Shown here: piece after piece, positions 1 through 7,748 of the stretch | Numbering within the stretch: position 1 is the first letter of the stretch | Layout: each line of letters begins with the position of its first letter | Origin: Candidatus Zophobacter franzmannii | GTDB taxonomy: Bacteria; Cloacimonadota; Cloacimonadia; Cloacimonadales; JAFGVF01 | Direction: 5' to 3' | Assembly: GCA_030765245.1 (NCBI GenBank) | Contig: JAVCCX010000200.1 | Span: forward strand, 1 to 11,686 | Length of the DNA stretch: 11,686 nucleotides | Translations under genes and position numbers: made by a program | Notes under the pieces: model-generated | Told to the model about the DNA's origin: nothing | The model's input: the letters and a program-made list of their open reading frames with translations, nothing else | The model's database searches: none

Positions 1-317
1 CACTGCGAAATTTCGATGTCTTTGTTAGCCTGATGGGCGGAATAAAGGTATCCGAACCGGGACTTGATCTCGCTGTAATCGCATCCATACTTTCAAGTTT
101 TAAGGACTCCCCTATCCCCGGTAAAGCAGTATTCATTGGTGAAGTGAGTCTGAGTGGGATTGTGAGACCAGTCGGAATGATTGAGAAGAAAATAGCAGAA
201 GCTGAGAAACTCGGCTTTGATAAGATATTCGTATCAAGCGGGTGCAAACTGACAAAGAAGCATGACCGTGTGATTAAGATTCAACATATTGATGGAATTA
301 TGAGAAACCTATTTTAA
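1..317 (+). CDS. radA: DNA repair protein RadA (Sms), C-terminal part, 5' end outside the window
   Basis: The reading frame is open from base 3 and runs to TAA at 315-317, so about the last 104 residues of a roughly 450-residue protein are present. The visible part is the Lon-protease-like C-terminal domain of RadA: a DVFVSLMGG segment, then SEPGLDLAVIASILSSFKD, then GEVSLSGIVRPV, with IEKKIAEAEKLGFDKIFV following. RadA is a RecA-like ATPase that helps branch migration and processing of recombination intermediates in the cytoplasm. Its zinc finger, Walker motifs and KNRFG motif would lie upstream and cannot be checked. The internal ATG at base 33 falls inside the conserved domain and is not a start. 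The last base of the stop is the first base of the next ATG (TAATG), suggesting translational coupling to the sugar kinase gene. Confidence 0.9.
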   Translation, partial: LRNFDVFVSLMGGIKVSEPGLDLAVIASILSSFKDSPIPGKAVFIGEVSLSGIVRPVGMIEKKIAEAEKLGFDKIFVSSGCKLTKKHDRVIKIQHIDGIMRNLF

Positions 318-1408
318 TGAATATAAAAGATTTAAAGACTGCTAGAGAGGAACTGGAAGCGAAGTTCACTCCTAAAGAGATTGTAGCCGGATTTGACGGC
401 TTTGTGGATGAGATTATCCATATTGTAGATAAGTATTTAGATAGTGAAAACTATCAGCGAATTGAGACCATTAATGACTTTGCCGGCAAGATAGCTCAAG
501 CTTCAGGTTTGAGTACTAACTTTGAGTATAAGACCATGCAGAAGAAACTGGGTGGGAATGGTCCTATTATAGGCAATGCCCTGCTTTCTCAAGGTAATTC
601 ACTCCACTATATCGGAGCACTTGGGAGTGGTACAATAGACCCACTTTTCCAGGAGTTTGCAGCTAAGTGTAAATCTGTTCTGACTCTGGGTGATCCCGGA
701 TATACAGAAGCTCTGGAGTTTAGCGATGGCAAGATAATGATGGGTAAGGTTGAATCTCTTGATGCTGTGAATTGGGATAATATCCTAAAGCACTATTCCC
801 AAGAGAAGATAATTGACCTTCTTAACAATTCAGATTTGCTTTGTTGCACTAATTGGACTAACCTTTATAAGCTGAACAGTATCCTGATTGGAATCAATAA
901 TCTTGATATAAGTAAGAAACTGCCACTGTTCATAGATCTCGCTGACCCACGCAAGAGAACTGATAAGGATATCATTGAAGTGCTTGCGTTGATAAGCTTA
1001 CTTGAGAAGAAGTTTGAAGTAATATTTGGCCTGAATGAGAAAGAGTCAATCCATATAGCAAAGATGCTAAAGATTGAATGTGCGGATACGAAAGAGAGAA
1101 GCTCACGAATCAGAAGTGAGTTAGAGATAAGCTGTGTTGTTATCCATCCCGTTAAATTCGCTGTAGCATCTACAAAAGATGAAACAGCTTATGCAGAAGG
1201 ACCATATTGCGAGAAACCTAAACTTTCAACAGGAGCCGGAGATAACTTCAATGCAGGTTTCTGTAATGGTTTGATAAACGGCTTGAGTTTGAAGTCAGCT
1301 CTCTACACAGGGACATGTACTTCAGGATATTATGTTAGAAATATGCAATCGCCTTCCCGACAAGAGTTATTGCAATTTATGCATGATTGGGAAGAGAAAA
1401 AGATATAG
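317..1408 (+). CDS. PfkB (ribokinase)-family carbohydrate kinase
   Basis: This 363-residue protein belongs to the ribokinase/PfkB fold, which transfers the ATP gamma-phosphate to a sugar or nucleoside hydroxyl. The N-terminal part has GFDGFVDEI (residues 25-33) and the substrate-binding LGGNG segment (78-82). FIDLADPRKRT lies at 205-215. The NxxE motif that helps bind Mg and phosphate is N240-E243. The second PfkB signature, STGAGDNFNAGF, starts near 304, with G306-A-G-D309 forming the anion hole and catalytic base Asp309. It is longer than a standard ribokinase (about 300 residues). The substrate cannot be told from the sequence; adenosine, fructose and other sugars are all possible. The start overlaps the radA stop by one base and has no clear Shine-Dalgarno sequence, so coupling is likely. 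Stop is TAG; the first kinase gene begins 11 bases later. Confidence 0.88.
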   Translation: MNIKDLKTAREELEAKFTPKEIVAGFDGFVDEIIHIVDKYLDSENYQRIETINDFAGKIAQASGLSTNFEYKTMQKKLGGNGPIIGNALLSQGNSLHYIGALGSGTIDPLFQEFAAKCKSVLTLGDPGYTEALEFSDGKIMMGKVESLDAVNWDNILKHYSQEKIIDLLNNSDLLCCTNWTNLYKLNSILIGINNLDISKKLPLFIDLADPRKRTDKDIIEVLALISLLEKKFEVIFGLNEKESIHIAKMLKIECADTKERSSRIRSELEISCVVIHPVKFAVASTKDETAYAEGPYCEKPKLSTGAGDNFNAGFCNGLINGLSLKSALYTGTCTSGYYVRNMQSPSRQELLQFMHDWEEKKI

Positions 1409-1419
1409 AAGTTGGAATA

Positions 1420-3300
1420 ATGGAGAATAGTTTAAAAGAACAGATTCAGAAAGAGTTTATGTCTCTTGGAAGAAGTGGAAGTCATAGGGAAATGATTACT
1501 CTATGTAAGAATTACTTAGAGGATAAAGCGATTCTACAAGATCAATTCCGAGTTTACCTTTATCGTGCTATTGGAAACTCATATTTCTATTTAGCAGAGT
1601 ACGATGAAGCTCTTATATGGCATCAGTTATCATTAGATAGTATAGATGTTAAGGATGACCATTTATCGGTTGCGAAAGCTAATGTTGGTTTAGGTGGATG
1701 CTATTTCCATAAGAACAATTTAGATAAGGCTACTCTTTGTTTTGAGACAGCTATCTCCGAGTTTAAGGAGTTAGACGATAGAAGAGGCGCTGCCTTTACC
1801 TATAATTGGCGTGGGATAATTTACAACGAACAAGGGAAATTATACGAGTCCTTAGAAGTGAACCTCTTAGCTTTCAGAGGAGCAAAAGAGTTCAATATAA
1901 TACCACTTCTGGCAACCGTTTCTAATAGCCTTGGTCTAATCTTCTTCCATTTGGGTGACTCAGAAAAAGCCCTTCACTATTATACACTTGCTGCCGGATA
2001 TAACCAGCAGACAAAGAACTTGATGGTAGAGGCTGATATCCTGAATAATATGGCTATGGTTTACAGACGACAAGAACGATTTGATAAGTCTATTGATATA
2101 TTTAACCAGGCCATTGATATAAGATTAGAACATTTCCCGGGTGATATAAAGAGATTAGGACACTGTTATTCTAACCTTGCTGAGGCAGAATTAAATAGCA
2201 ATAAAATAGAAGATGCAATGAGACATTTCATAAATGCTGTTGAATGTTACAATAAATTGGAAGATAATTTAGAGCATTTGCAACGACAATACTGTCAAAT
2301 TGCAATAGCTGCCCTTCAAATGGATGATGATGAATTAGCTCTTGAGTACCTTCACAAGTATGATGAGAATGAGAAAATATTGGGTACAGAGATTAATAAA
2401 GACCTATACTATCACTCCTATAGTGTCTATTATAGCAAGACTAAACAATATGAGAAAGCTATTGATACTTTACAGAAATTTACTGAGATTCAGCTCTTAG
2501 ATGCTAAAAAATATACCAAGAAAGCTGTTGAGGATATAAATGTTCGGATTGATTTTGAGAAGAAACAAGCTGAGGCTGAGCTGTATAAAGTAAAAAATGT
2601 TGAACTTGTAGAAGCTAATAAGACCAAAGATAAACTCCTTTCTATTATAGCCCATGACTTAAGAGGCCCAATAGCCAACATCGTCGAAGTTATGAAGATC
2701 CTCGTGGATGAGGGTATTGATGAAGTGGGAACTAACAACATTTTAGCAGACCTTCTGAAAGATACAACAGAAGTTTATAAACTACTCCAAAACCTGCTTG
2801 CATGGGCTCGGAACCAGATACATAAGATCGAACCTGAATTCAGTGAAATATGTATGGATAATTTAGCAAATGAGATTGCGAAACAGTCCGATTATATCAT
2901 TCGCAACAAGGAACTAACGGTTAATTATTCTACGACTACCAATAGTTGCGCTTATGCAGATGCGAACTTGGTCAGCTTCATTGTAAGAAATCTAATCTCA
3001 AATGCTGTTAAGTTCACCGAAAAGGGTGGTAAGATTGTGCTAACTACAGAACAAATAGATGATCATATTATTATCTCAGTGTGTGATAATGGTGTAGGGA
3101 TACCTGAAGAGAAACTTAATACAATCTTTGAGTTTTCAACAAACAAATCTACCCGAGGTACGGAGAATGAAAAAGGAACCGGTCTTGGGCTCTTGCTTTG
3201 TAGCGATTTTGCAAAATTGAATAATGGTAGTTTACGTGTGAATAGCGAATTAGGCAAAGGTAGCTGTTTCCGGATGAAGTTGCCGATTATGAAGGATTAG
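1420..3300 (+). CDS. Cytoplasmic TPR-containing sensor histidine kinase (copy 1)
   Basis: Residues about 1-360 are helical TPR-like repeats; clear units lie near 48-80, 85-118, 125-158, 166-198, 206-238 and 246-280. Residues 365-405 form a charged, coiled-coil-like linker. The kinase core follows: HisKA with AHDLRGPIANI (phospho-acceptor His412), N box N524-L-I-S-N528, G1 box D556-NGVG560, G2 box G586-TGLG590. No signal peptide or membrane segment is visible, so the protein should be soluble, unlike many Bacteroidetes TPR kinases. An in-frame TTG at 1387 would overlap the sugar kinase gene by 22 bases; ATG 1420 is preferred because it gives 626 residues, exactly the length of the downstream paralogue, and the N-termini then align. 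The family autophosphorylates on His and passes phosphate to a response regulator; none is encoded nearby. The ligand of the TPR domain is unknown. Confidence 0.9.
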   Translation: MENSLKEQIQKEFMSLGRSGSHREMITLCKNYLEDKAILQDQFRVYLYRAIGNSYFYLAEYDEALIWHQLSLDSIDVKDDHLSVAKANVGLGGCYFHKNNLDKATLCFETAISEFKELDDRRGAAFTYNWRGIIYNEQGKLYESLEVNLLAFRGAKEFNIIPLLATVSNSLGLIFFHLGDSEKALHYYTLAAGYNQQTKNLMVEADILNNMAMVYRRQERFDKSIDIFNQAIDIRLEHFPGDIKRLGHCYSNLAEAELNSNKIEDAMRHFINAVECYNKLEDNLEHLQRQYCQIAIAALQMDDDELALEYLHKYDENEKILGTEINKDLYYHSYSVYYSKTKQYEKAIDTLQKFTEIQLLDAKKYTKKAVEDINVRIDFEKKQAEAELYKVKNVELVEANKTKDKLLSIIAHDLRGPIANIVEVMKILVDEGIDEVGTNNILADLLKDTTEVYKLLQNLLAWARNQIHKIEPEFSEICMDNLANEIAKQSDYIIRNKELTVNYSTTTNSCAYADANLVSFIVRNLISNAVKFTEKGGKIVLTTEQIDDHIIISVCDNGVGIPEEKLNTIFEFSTNKSTRGTENEKGTGLGLLLCSDFAKLNNGSLRVNSELGKGSCFRMKLPIMKD

Positions 3301-3310
3301 CTATATTGCT

Positions 3311-3316
3311 AAGAGG
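3311..3316 (+). promoter_or_regulatory. Shine-Dalgarno sequence deciding the start of kinase copy 2
   Basis: AAGAGG lies four bases before ATG 3321 and supports that codon over the in-frame TTG at 3306, which lies upstream of this site and would add five residues with no counterpart in the paralogue. Confidence 0.6.
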
Positions 3317-3320
3317 TATT

Positions 3321-5201
3321 ATGAATAAAGAACTTAGGAAAAAGATAGAGGATGAGCTAAGGGCGCTAACCAGAGAAAGTAAGTATGAAGAAGCAATTAC
3401 ATTGGCCGGGAGTTTTTTAGAAGTGTATGAAGATTCTTCACCTGAATTGGTTAATGTCATCAGGATTATTACCGGTAATTCTTATTTCGGGTTATCTGAA
3501 TATTCCAAAGCTATTCCGTGGTACGAAGCAGTTTTGAAGAATCAAGATCAGGAAACTGAAGATATCCAGATGGGAAGAGCATATCTTGGAAAAGGTGGTT
3601 GTAAGTTTCACTCTAACCTAAATGCTGATGCTGAAGAATGCTTTAAAAAGTCATTAGCGTATTTCGAGACTAGTAATTACCAATTGGGTTTGGGCTTTGT
3701 CTATAACTGGCTGGGGATTGTTTATAATGAACAGAAACAACTTTTTAAATCATTGGACATGAATGTGAAAGCTTTGAACATCTGCAAAGAATTAGATAAT
3801 CCATTCTTAGCTGAGTCAACCCTTAATAGTATTGGTTTGCTGTATTATGCTTTAGGAGACGATGATAAGGCTATCGAGTACTTTGAGGATGGCCTTAAAG
3901 AAAATGAAAGAGCTAAAAATCTCACTTTACGAGCTGACATCTTTAATAATATTGGGATGGTTCATGGGAGATTGCATGACTATAGTAAGTCAAAAGATTT
4001 CTATGCAAATGCTTTAGAAATTAGACAAAAATACTTCCCCAATGACTATAAAAGACTTGGTCATACTCTTTCCAACCTTGCCCTCTCCGAATCTGAGACA
4101 GGTGAATTAGATAAAGCCTGGGACCATACTTTATTGGCATTAGAGAACTACTCAAAACTTCCAGATCCACATAAGCTGTTTCAGCTTGTTTATTGCAATC
4201 TTGCCGACATTTCTCTGAAGAAAGGTAATCTCGAGCAAACTAAAGAGTACCTTGAAAAGTATGAGAAACTCAGAAATGAATACAATATATCGCAGTTTGA
4301 AGACTTCCATTTTAGGATTAAGAGTAACTATTACTTTGAGTTAAAGGATTTTAGTAAAGCACTTGAATATAAAAGCAAGTATTCTGAAGCTGCAATCGCT
4401 AGCGCGAAAAGTTTTTCTAAAAAAATAGTCGAAAACTTCCAAATGAGAATCGATTATGAAAAGAAGAAGATTGAAACTGAGATCTATAAAGTTAAGAATG
4501 AAGAGCTTGCCCTTGCTAATAAAGCTAAAGATAAGTTTCTCTCAGTTGTTGCCCATGACCTTAGAGGTCCTATTGCGAATATAGTGGATATCCTTAAACT
4601 ACTTGTTGAAGAGGATGGTTCTATTCCTGCTAATGATAAAGCTAACATCTTTAAAGAGATTCTTTCTGATACTCAAAGCACCTATTCCCTCCTCCAAAAC
4701 CTGTTATCCTGGTCGCATAATATTATGCAAACAGTTAACATCAATCGTGAGACTTTTAGCGTTAAAAACCTGATTGATGAAATTGTAGATCAGAGTAGGT
4801 CATTGATAAGAAAGAAAGCTATCAATGTAACTGTGTCAGTTGAATCTGATAAAACTATTGAATCTGACAGGAATATGGTTGCCTTTATTATCCGTAATCT
4901 GTTATCAAATGCTCTTAAGTTTACCCCTGATAATGGGCAAGTTGAAGTAAGGGCTACTTGGAACGAGAACAAACTTGAGATAGCAGTTAAGGACGATGGG
5001 GTTGGAATACCTGAAAACTTACTTGAAAGTATCTTCGATTTTGCTGCGGGTAAGTCAACCCTGGGCACTGCGAATGAAAAAGGAACAGGTTTAGGCTTGT
5101 TACTATGTAAGGATTTCGCATCACTAAATAACGCAAAGATTTCTGTAAAGAGTGATGTTGACAAAGGTAGTGTTTTTACACTCACAATCAACATCGATTG
5201 A
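3321..5201 (+). CDS. Cytoplasmic TPR-containing sensor histidine kinase (copy 2)
   Basis: This 626-residue paralogue of the preceding gene starts 20 bases after its stop. The two proteins align without gaps from residue 1 through the phospho-acceptor, which is His412 in both (AHDLRGPIANI). TPR-like repeats fill roughly 1-360, a charged coiled-coil linker 365-405, then HisKA, an N box (N526-L-L-S-N), a G1 box (DDGVGIPE) and a G2 box (GTGLGLLLC). A two-residue insertion lies between the H and N boxes. No signal peptide or membrane helix is seen. Shared blocks in the sensor part include GNSYF, GGC-x-FH, YNW-x-GI-x-YNEQ and FP-x-D-x-KRLGH. The proteins differ at many positions, so the duplication is old and both copies were retained with intact catalytic boxes. 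The cognate regulator and stimulus are unknown. Stop is TGA; a 100-base gap follows. Confidence 0.9.
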   Translation: MNKELRKKIEDELRALTRESKYEEAITLAGSFLEVYEDSSPELVNVIRIITGNSYFGLSEYSKAIPWYEAVLKNQDQETEDIQMGRAYLGKGGCKFHSNLNADAEECFKKSLAYFETSNYQLGLGFVYNWLGIVYNEQKQLFKSLDMNVKALNICKELDNPFLAESTLNSIGLLYYALGDDDKAIEYFEDGLKENERAKNLTLRADIFNNIGMVHGRLHDYSKSKDFYANALEIRQKYFPNDYKRLGHTLSNLALSESETGELDKAWDHTLLALENYSKLPDPHKLFQLVYCNLADISLKKGNLEQTKEYLEKYEKLRNEYNISQFEDFHFRIKSNYYFELKDFSKALEYKSKYSEAAIASAKSFSKKIVENFQMRIDYEKKKIETEIYKVKNEELALANKAKDKFLSVVAHDLRGPIANIVDILKLLVEEDGSIPANDKANIFKEILSDTQSTYSLLQNLLSWSHNIMQTVNINRETFSVKNLIDEIVDQSRSLIRKKAINVTVSVESDKTIESDRNMVAFIIRNLLSNALKFTPDNGQVEVRATWNENKLEIAVKDDGVGIPENLLESIFDFAAGKSTLGTANEKGTGLGLLLCKDFASLNNAKISVKSDVDKGSVFTLTINID

Positions 5202-5230
5202 AGGTCGCTCTTAAAAGACTAAATTTGATA

Positions 5231-5258
5231 TAGTCAAAAATCCTTGCCAATCTATAAC
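5231..5258 (+). promoter_or_regulatory. Possible promoter for the nusB-manA run
   Basis: In the only sizeable plus-strand gap (5202-5301) a TAGTCA hexamer (5231-5236) and TATAAC (5253-5258) are separated by 16 bases, matching four and five of six consensus bases. The -10 hexamer lies inside a 6-base inverted repeat, TTGCCA (5244-5249) and TGGCAA (5271-5276), which might be an operator or chance. No terminator-like hairpin was seen after the kinase stop, so read-through from upstream is also possible. Confidence 0.3.
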
Positions 5259-5301
5259 AGCTCTAAATGATGGCAAAAATATTATACAGGAAATAAAACC
5301 T

Positions 5302-5757
5302 ATGGGACTCAGACGATTAGCTCGTGAATTAGCACTTAAAGCCCTTTACTCATACGAATTTCAGGATGAACCTGAAGATACTGATATCTATCAACTCTAT
5401 AACGAAGTGAATCAGCATCTCATCAATATCTGTGATTCTGAGAAGGAGCATGGTAACGGAAGCTCTTCCGAGAAAGTGATTGAGTTTGCAGGTAGTATTC
5501 TCAAAGCTCTCGTTTTTAACATGGATGAAGTTGATCTTCTAATCAATAAACAGAGTGAGAACTGGACAATTGAACGACTTGCAGTGATTGATAGAGAACT
5601 ACTCAGGATTGCCGTTGCCGAGATGAAGTATCTTAATACTCCTCCTCCGGTAGTAATCAATGAATCAATAGAAATAGCAAAGAAGTATAGCACTGAGAAT
5701 TCCGGGAAGTTTGTGAATGGTATTCTTGATGCAATTGGGCATGAGCTACCGAAATAA
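5302..5757 (+). CDS. nusB: Transcription antitermination factor NusB
   Basis: This 151-residue all-helical protein has the expected NusB length. The N-terminal RRLARELALKAL (residues 4-15) is the arginine-rich family signature that contacts boxA RNA. The C-terminal half has IDRELLRIAVAEM, then PPPVVINESIEIAKKYS and GKFVNGILDAI, all typical of NusB. Together with NusE (ribosomal protein S10) it binds boxA in rRNA leaders and supports antitermination by RNA polymerase in the cytoplasm. A weak AGG (5288-5290) is the only Shine-Dalgarno candidate. The gene starts a tight run: its TAA stop shares a base with the ATG of the glycosyltransferase (TAATG at 5755-5759). A housekeeping gene leading an envelope-type cluster probably sets the level of the downstream genes, though this is inference. 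Confidence 0.93.
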   Translation: MGLRRLARELALKALYSYEFQDEPEDTDIYQLYNEVNQHLINICDSEKEHGNGSSSEKVIEFAGSILKALVFNMDEVDLLINKQSENWTIERLAVIDRELLRIAVAEMKYLNTPPPVVINESIEIAKKYSTENSGKFVNGILDAIGHELPK

Positions 5758-6656
5758 TGACCCCTTCCCCACTTTCATGTAGTATCGGTGTATTTGCATT
5801 TAATGAAGAAAACAACATTGAGAAGATATTATCAGCACTTCTTAATCAACAGACTAATAAAGTTAATATTGCTGAGATAATAGTCGTTTCGAGTGCCTGT
5901 AGTGATAATACAGACACTATAGTTGAGAGAATTTCTGCTGAGCATCCAATAGTAAGATTGATTCAAGAAACTGAGAGGAATGGTAAATCTGCATCGATTA
6001 ACCATTTTCTTAAAGAAACTGTTTCAGATTATCTAGTGATAGAGAGTGCTGACACCATACCTGAAAAAGATGTAATTGAGAAGCTTGTCTCACCTTTTAA
6101 ATGTGGCAAGGTTGGGATGACTGGTGGACGACCTGTTCCTGAGAATGATTCCAAGAGCTTTGTCGGGTATGCTGTTCAACTCTTGTGGAGAATGCACCAT
6201 AAGATGGCCATGATTAGTCCTAAATTAGGGGAAATGGTCGCTATCAAAAGAGTATTCTTGGAAATACCTGCTGAGAGTGCTGTTGATGAAGCGAGTATTG
6301 AAGCTTTGATTAGAGAGAATGGACTTAAGACTGTTTATATACCTGATGCTATAATATATAATAAGGGTCCTGAGAACATCTCAGACTTTGTTAAACAACG
6401 AAGAAGAATAGAAGCCGGACACCTTTGGTTAAAGAGTCAGCAACATTATACAGTGGCATCCCAGAGTTCAACTCTGCTTCTAAAGATAACTTTGACTGAA
6501 TTAAAAGAAAGACCCCAAGAAGTTTTTAAACTAATGGGTGTTATGATATTGGAAATGTATTGCCGTTTACTCGGTAAGTTTGACTACCATGTTAAAAAGA
6601 AGAATCCCTTTATTTGGGATATTGCTAAATCGACAAAGAACTTAGATAGGAACTAG
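5757..6656 (+). CDS. Family 2 glycosyltransferase
   Basis: The first half of this 299-residue protein is a GT-A nucleotide-sugar-binding fold: SIGVFAFNEENNI (residues 9-21), IIVVSSACSDNT (41-52) with Asp50 at the usual nucleotide-contacting position, NGKSASIN (75-82), and ESAD ending at Asp99 as the likely metal-binding DxD equivalent. GGRP is at 123-126. A VDEA segment (176-179) is a candidate catalytic-base region, followed by KQRRR (213-217), which recalls the (Q/R)xxRW region of GT2 enzymes. No clear membrane helix is present; residues 255-272 are moderately hydrophobic and may touch the membrane. Donor and acceptor are unknown. It overlaps the nusB stop by one base and ends one base before the radical SAM gene, so the two are almost certainly co-translated. 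ManA downstream fits use of a mannose-derived donor but does not prove it. Confidence 0.85.
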   Translation: MTPSPLSCSIGVFAFNEENNIEKILSALLNQQTNKVNIAEIIVVSSACSDNTDTIVERISAEHPIVRLIQETERNGKSASINHFLKETVSDYLVIESADTIPEKDVIEKLVSPFKCGKVGMTGGRPVPENDSKSFVGYAVQLLWRMHHKMAMISPKLGEMVAIKRVFLEIPAESAVDEASIEALIRENGLKTVYIPDAIIYNKGPENISDFVKQRRRIEAGHLWLKSQQHYTVASQSSTLLLKITLTELKERPQEVFKLMGVMILEMYCRLLGKFDYHVKKKNPFIWDIAKSTKNLDRN

Positions 6657-6657
6657 A

Positions 6658-7740
6658 ATGATTACCTTATTTTTAAGAACTCTGCTATATAAAATGTATT
6701 ATACAATTGGATTCCCTCGAATGCTTCCAATGAATTACACAGTTAGTCTTTTATATACCTGTAACTCAAGATGTGCTACATGCAATATTTGGAAGAAGAC
6801 TGCGAGAAATCTGTCAGATAGTGAATATGGGAAAATATTCAAAAGTGTTGGTAAATCTCCATATTGGATAACATTTAGTGGTGGGGAACCATTCCTTAGA
6901 AAGGATATTGTTAAGGTTGTTTCAACAATCTACAAGACCTCGAAGCCGAAGATAATGAACTTCCCGAGTAATGGTATCCTGACTAAGAAGATTGTAGCAG
7001 ATGTAAAAAACATCTGTCGTGCATGCCCTAAATCACAGATTATTGTAAATCTTTCTATTGATGGAATTGAAGAGGAGCACAATAGGATCAGGAAAGTTGA
7101 GTACAACTTTCAAGATGTGATAAAAACTTATAGGAAACTAAAGGCTCTCGAAGAGAAGAATCTCCAAGTCGGTATCCATACAGTTATCTCCAAATTCAAT
7201 GTTCATAACTTCTCAGCAATAGCGAGTTACATTATAGATCTTAATCCTGATTCTTATATCACTGAGATAGCTGAAGAGCGAGTGGAACTTGGGACAATGA
7301 GAACTAACATAACACCTAATCTACTTCAGTATAAGTCAGCTATAGATTTCCTTATCCATAGGATTAAACATGGAAAGTATAAAGGCATGAGCAAGATTAC
7401 GCAAGCCTTTAGAGTTGAATATTATAATCTTGTTAAAAAGATACTTAGGGATGAGACACAAGTAATCCCATGTTATTCCGGTGTAAGCTCAGTTCAGATC
7501 TCTCCTGAAGGAGATATTTGGTCTTGCTGTATTAAGGCAGAAAGTATGGGAAGTCTTCGGGATAATGATTACAAATTTAAGAAGATATGGTATGGAAAAG
7601 AAATGAAGATGGAACGGAAATCCATAAAGAACAAGAGCTGTTGGTGTCCGCTTGCAAACGCATCATACACAAATATGCTTCTCGACACTAAGACTCTTGC
7701 TCGCGTATTCTATAGAGTCTTTATTAAATGGTATAAATAG
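6658..7740 (+). CDS. Radical SAM enzyme with SPASM/twitch-like C-terminal cysteines
   Basis: This 360-residue protein carries the radical SAM motif C35-xxx-C39-xx-C42, which binds the [4Fe-4S] cluster that cleaves S-adenosylmethionine. FSGGEPFL follows as the GGEP SAM-contact motif, and LSIDGIEEEHNRIR matches the usual later strand of the barrel. Near the C-terminus Cys272, Cys290, Cys291, Cys328 and Cys330 surround an ISPEGDIWSC segment, the arrangement of SPASM or twitch domains that bind an auxiliary cluster. Such enzymes modify peptides, sugars or other small molecules; the substrate here is unknown and no precursor-peptide ORF is visible beside it. Both ends are basic and amphipathic (about residues 1-20 and 346-360), possibly for membrane contact. 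An AGG (6648-6650) precedes ATG 6658, one base after the glycosyltransferase stop. The fold call is firm; the SPASM call is moderate. Confidence 0.87.
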   Translation: MITLFLRTLLYKMYYTIGFPRMLPMNYTVSLLYTCNSRCATCNIWKKTARNLSDSEYGKIFKSVGKSPYWITFSGGEPFLRKDIVKVVSTIYKTSKPKIMNFPSNGILTKKIVADVKNICRACPKSQIIVNLSIDGIEEEHNRIRKVEYNFQDVIKTYRKLKALEEKNLQVGIHTVISKFNVHNFSAIASYIIDLNPDSYITEIAEERVELGTMRTNITPNLLQYKSAIDFLIHRIKHGKYKGMSKITQAFRVEYYNLVKKILRDETQVIPCYSGVSSVQISPEGDIWSCCIKAESMGSLRDNDYKFKKIWYGKEMKMERKSIKNKSCWCPLANASYTNMLLDTKTLARVFYRVFIKWYK

Positions 7741-7743
7741 GAG
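7739..7743 (+). promoter_or_regulatory. Shine-Dalgarno sequence overlapping a stop codon
   Basis: AGGAG begins inside the TAG stop of the radical SAM gene and lies five bases before ATG 7749. It fixes the start of the membrane protein and implies that ribosomes ending the upstream gene load directly on the next one. Confidence 0.65.
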
Positions 7744-7748
7744 TTTGT

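Noticed and set aside
1387..1419. TTG start giving the first kinase 11 extra residues
   Set aside because: It overlaps the sugar kinase gene, the extra residues have no match in the paralogue, and ATG 1420 gives both kinases the same length.
4790..5194. Long open frame on the minus strand opposite the second kinase
   Set aside because: It lies wholly antisense to the conserved ATPase domain and its translation resembles no protein family. Similar antisense frames at 2490-2741, 3063-3257 and 5412-5693 were dropped for the same reason.
1420..5201. Kinase pair as an assembly duplication
   Set aside because: The copies differ at many residues and in DNA sequence throughout, so they are true old paralogues.
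5208..5221. Hairpin terminator after the second kinase
   Set aside because: Only TCTT-AA-AAGA pairs, with a two-base loop and no T-run, so it cannot act as an intrinsic terminator.
6658..7748. RiPP cluster with a precursor peptide for the radical SAM enzyme
   Set aside because: No short gene fits in the 1- and 8-base gaps around the enzyme, and none was seen elsewhere in the window.
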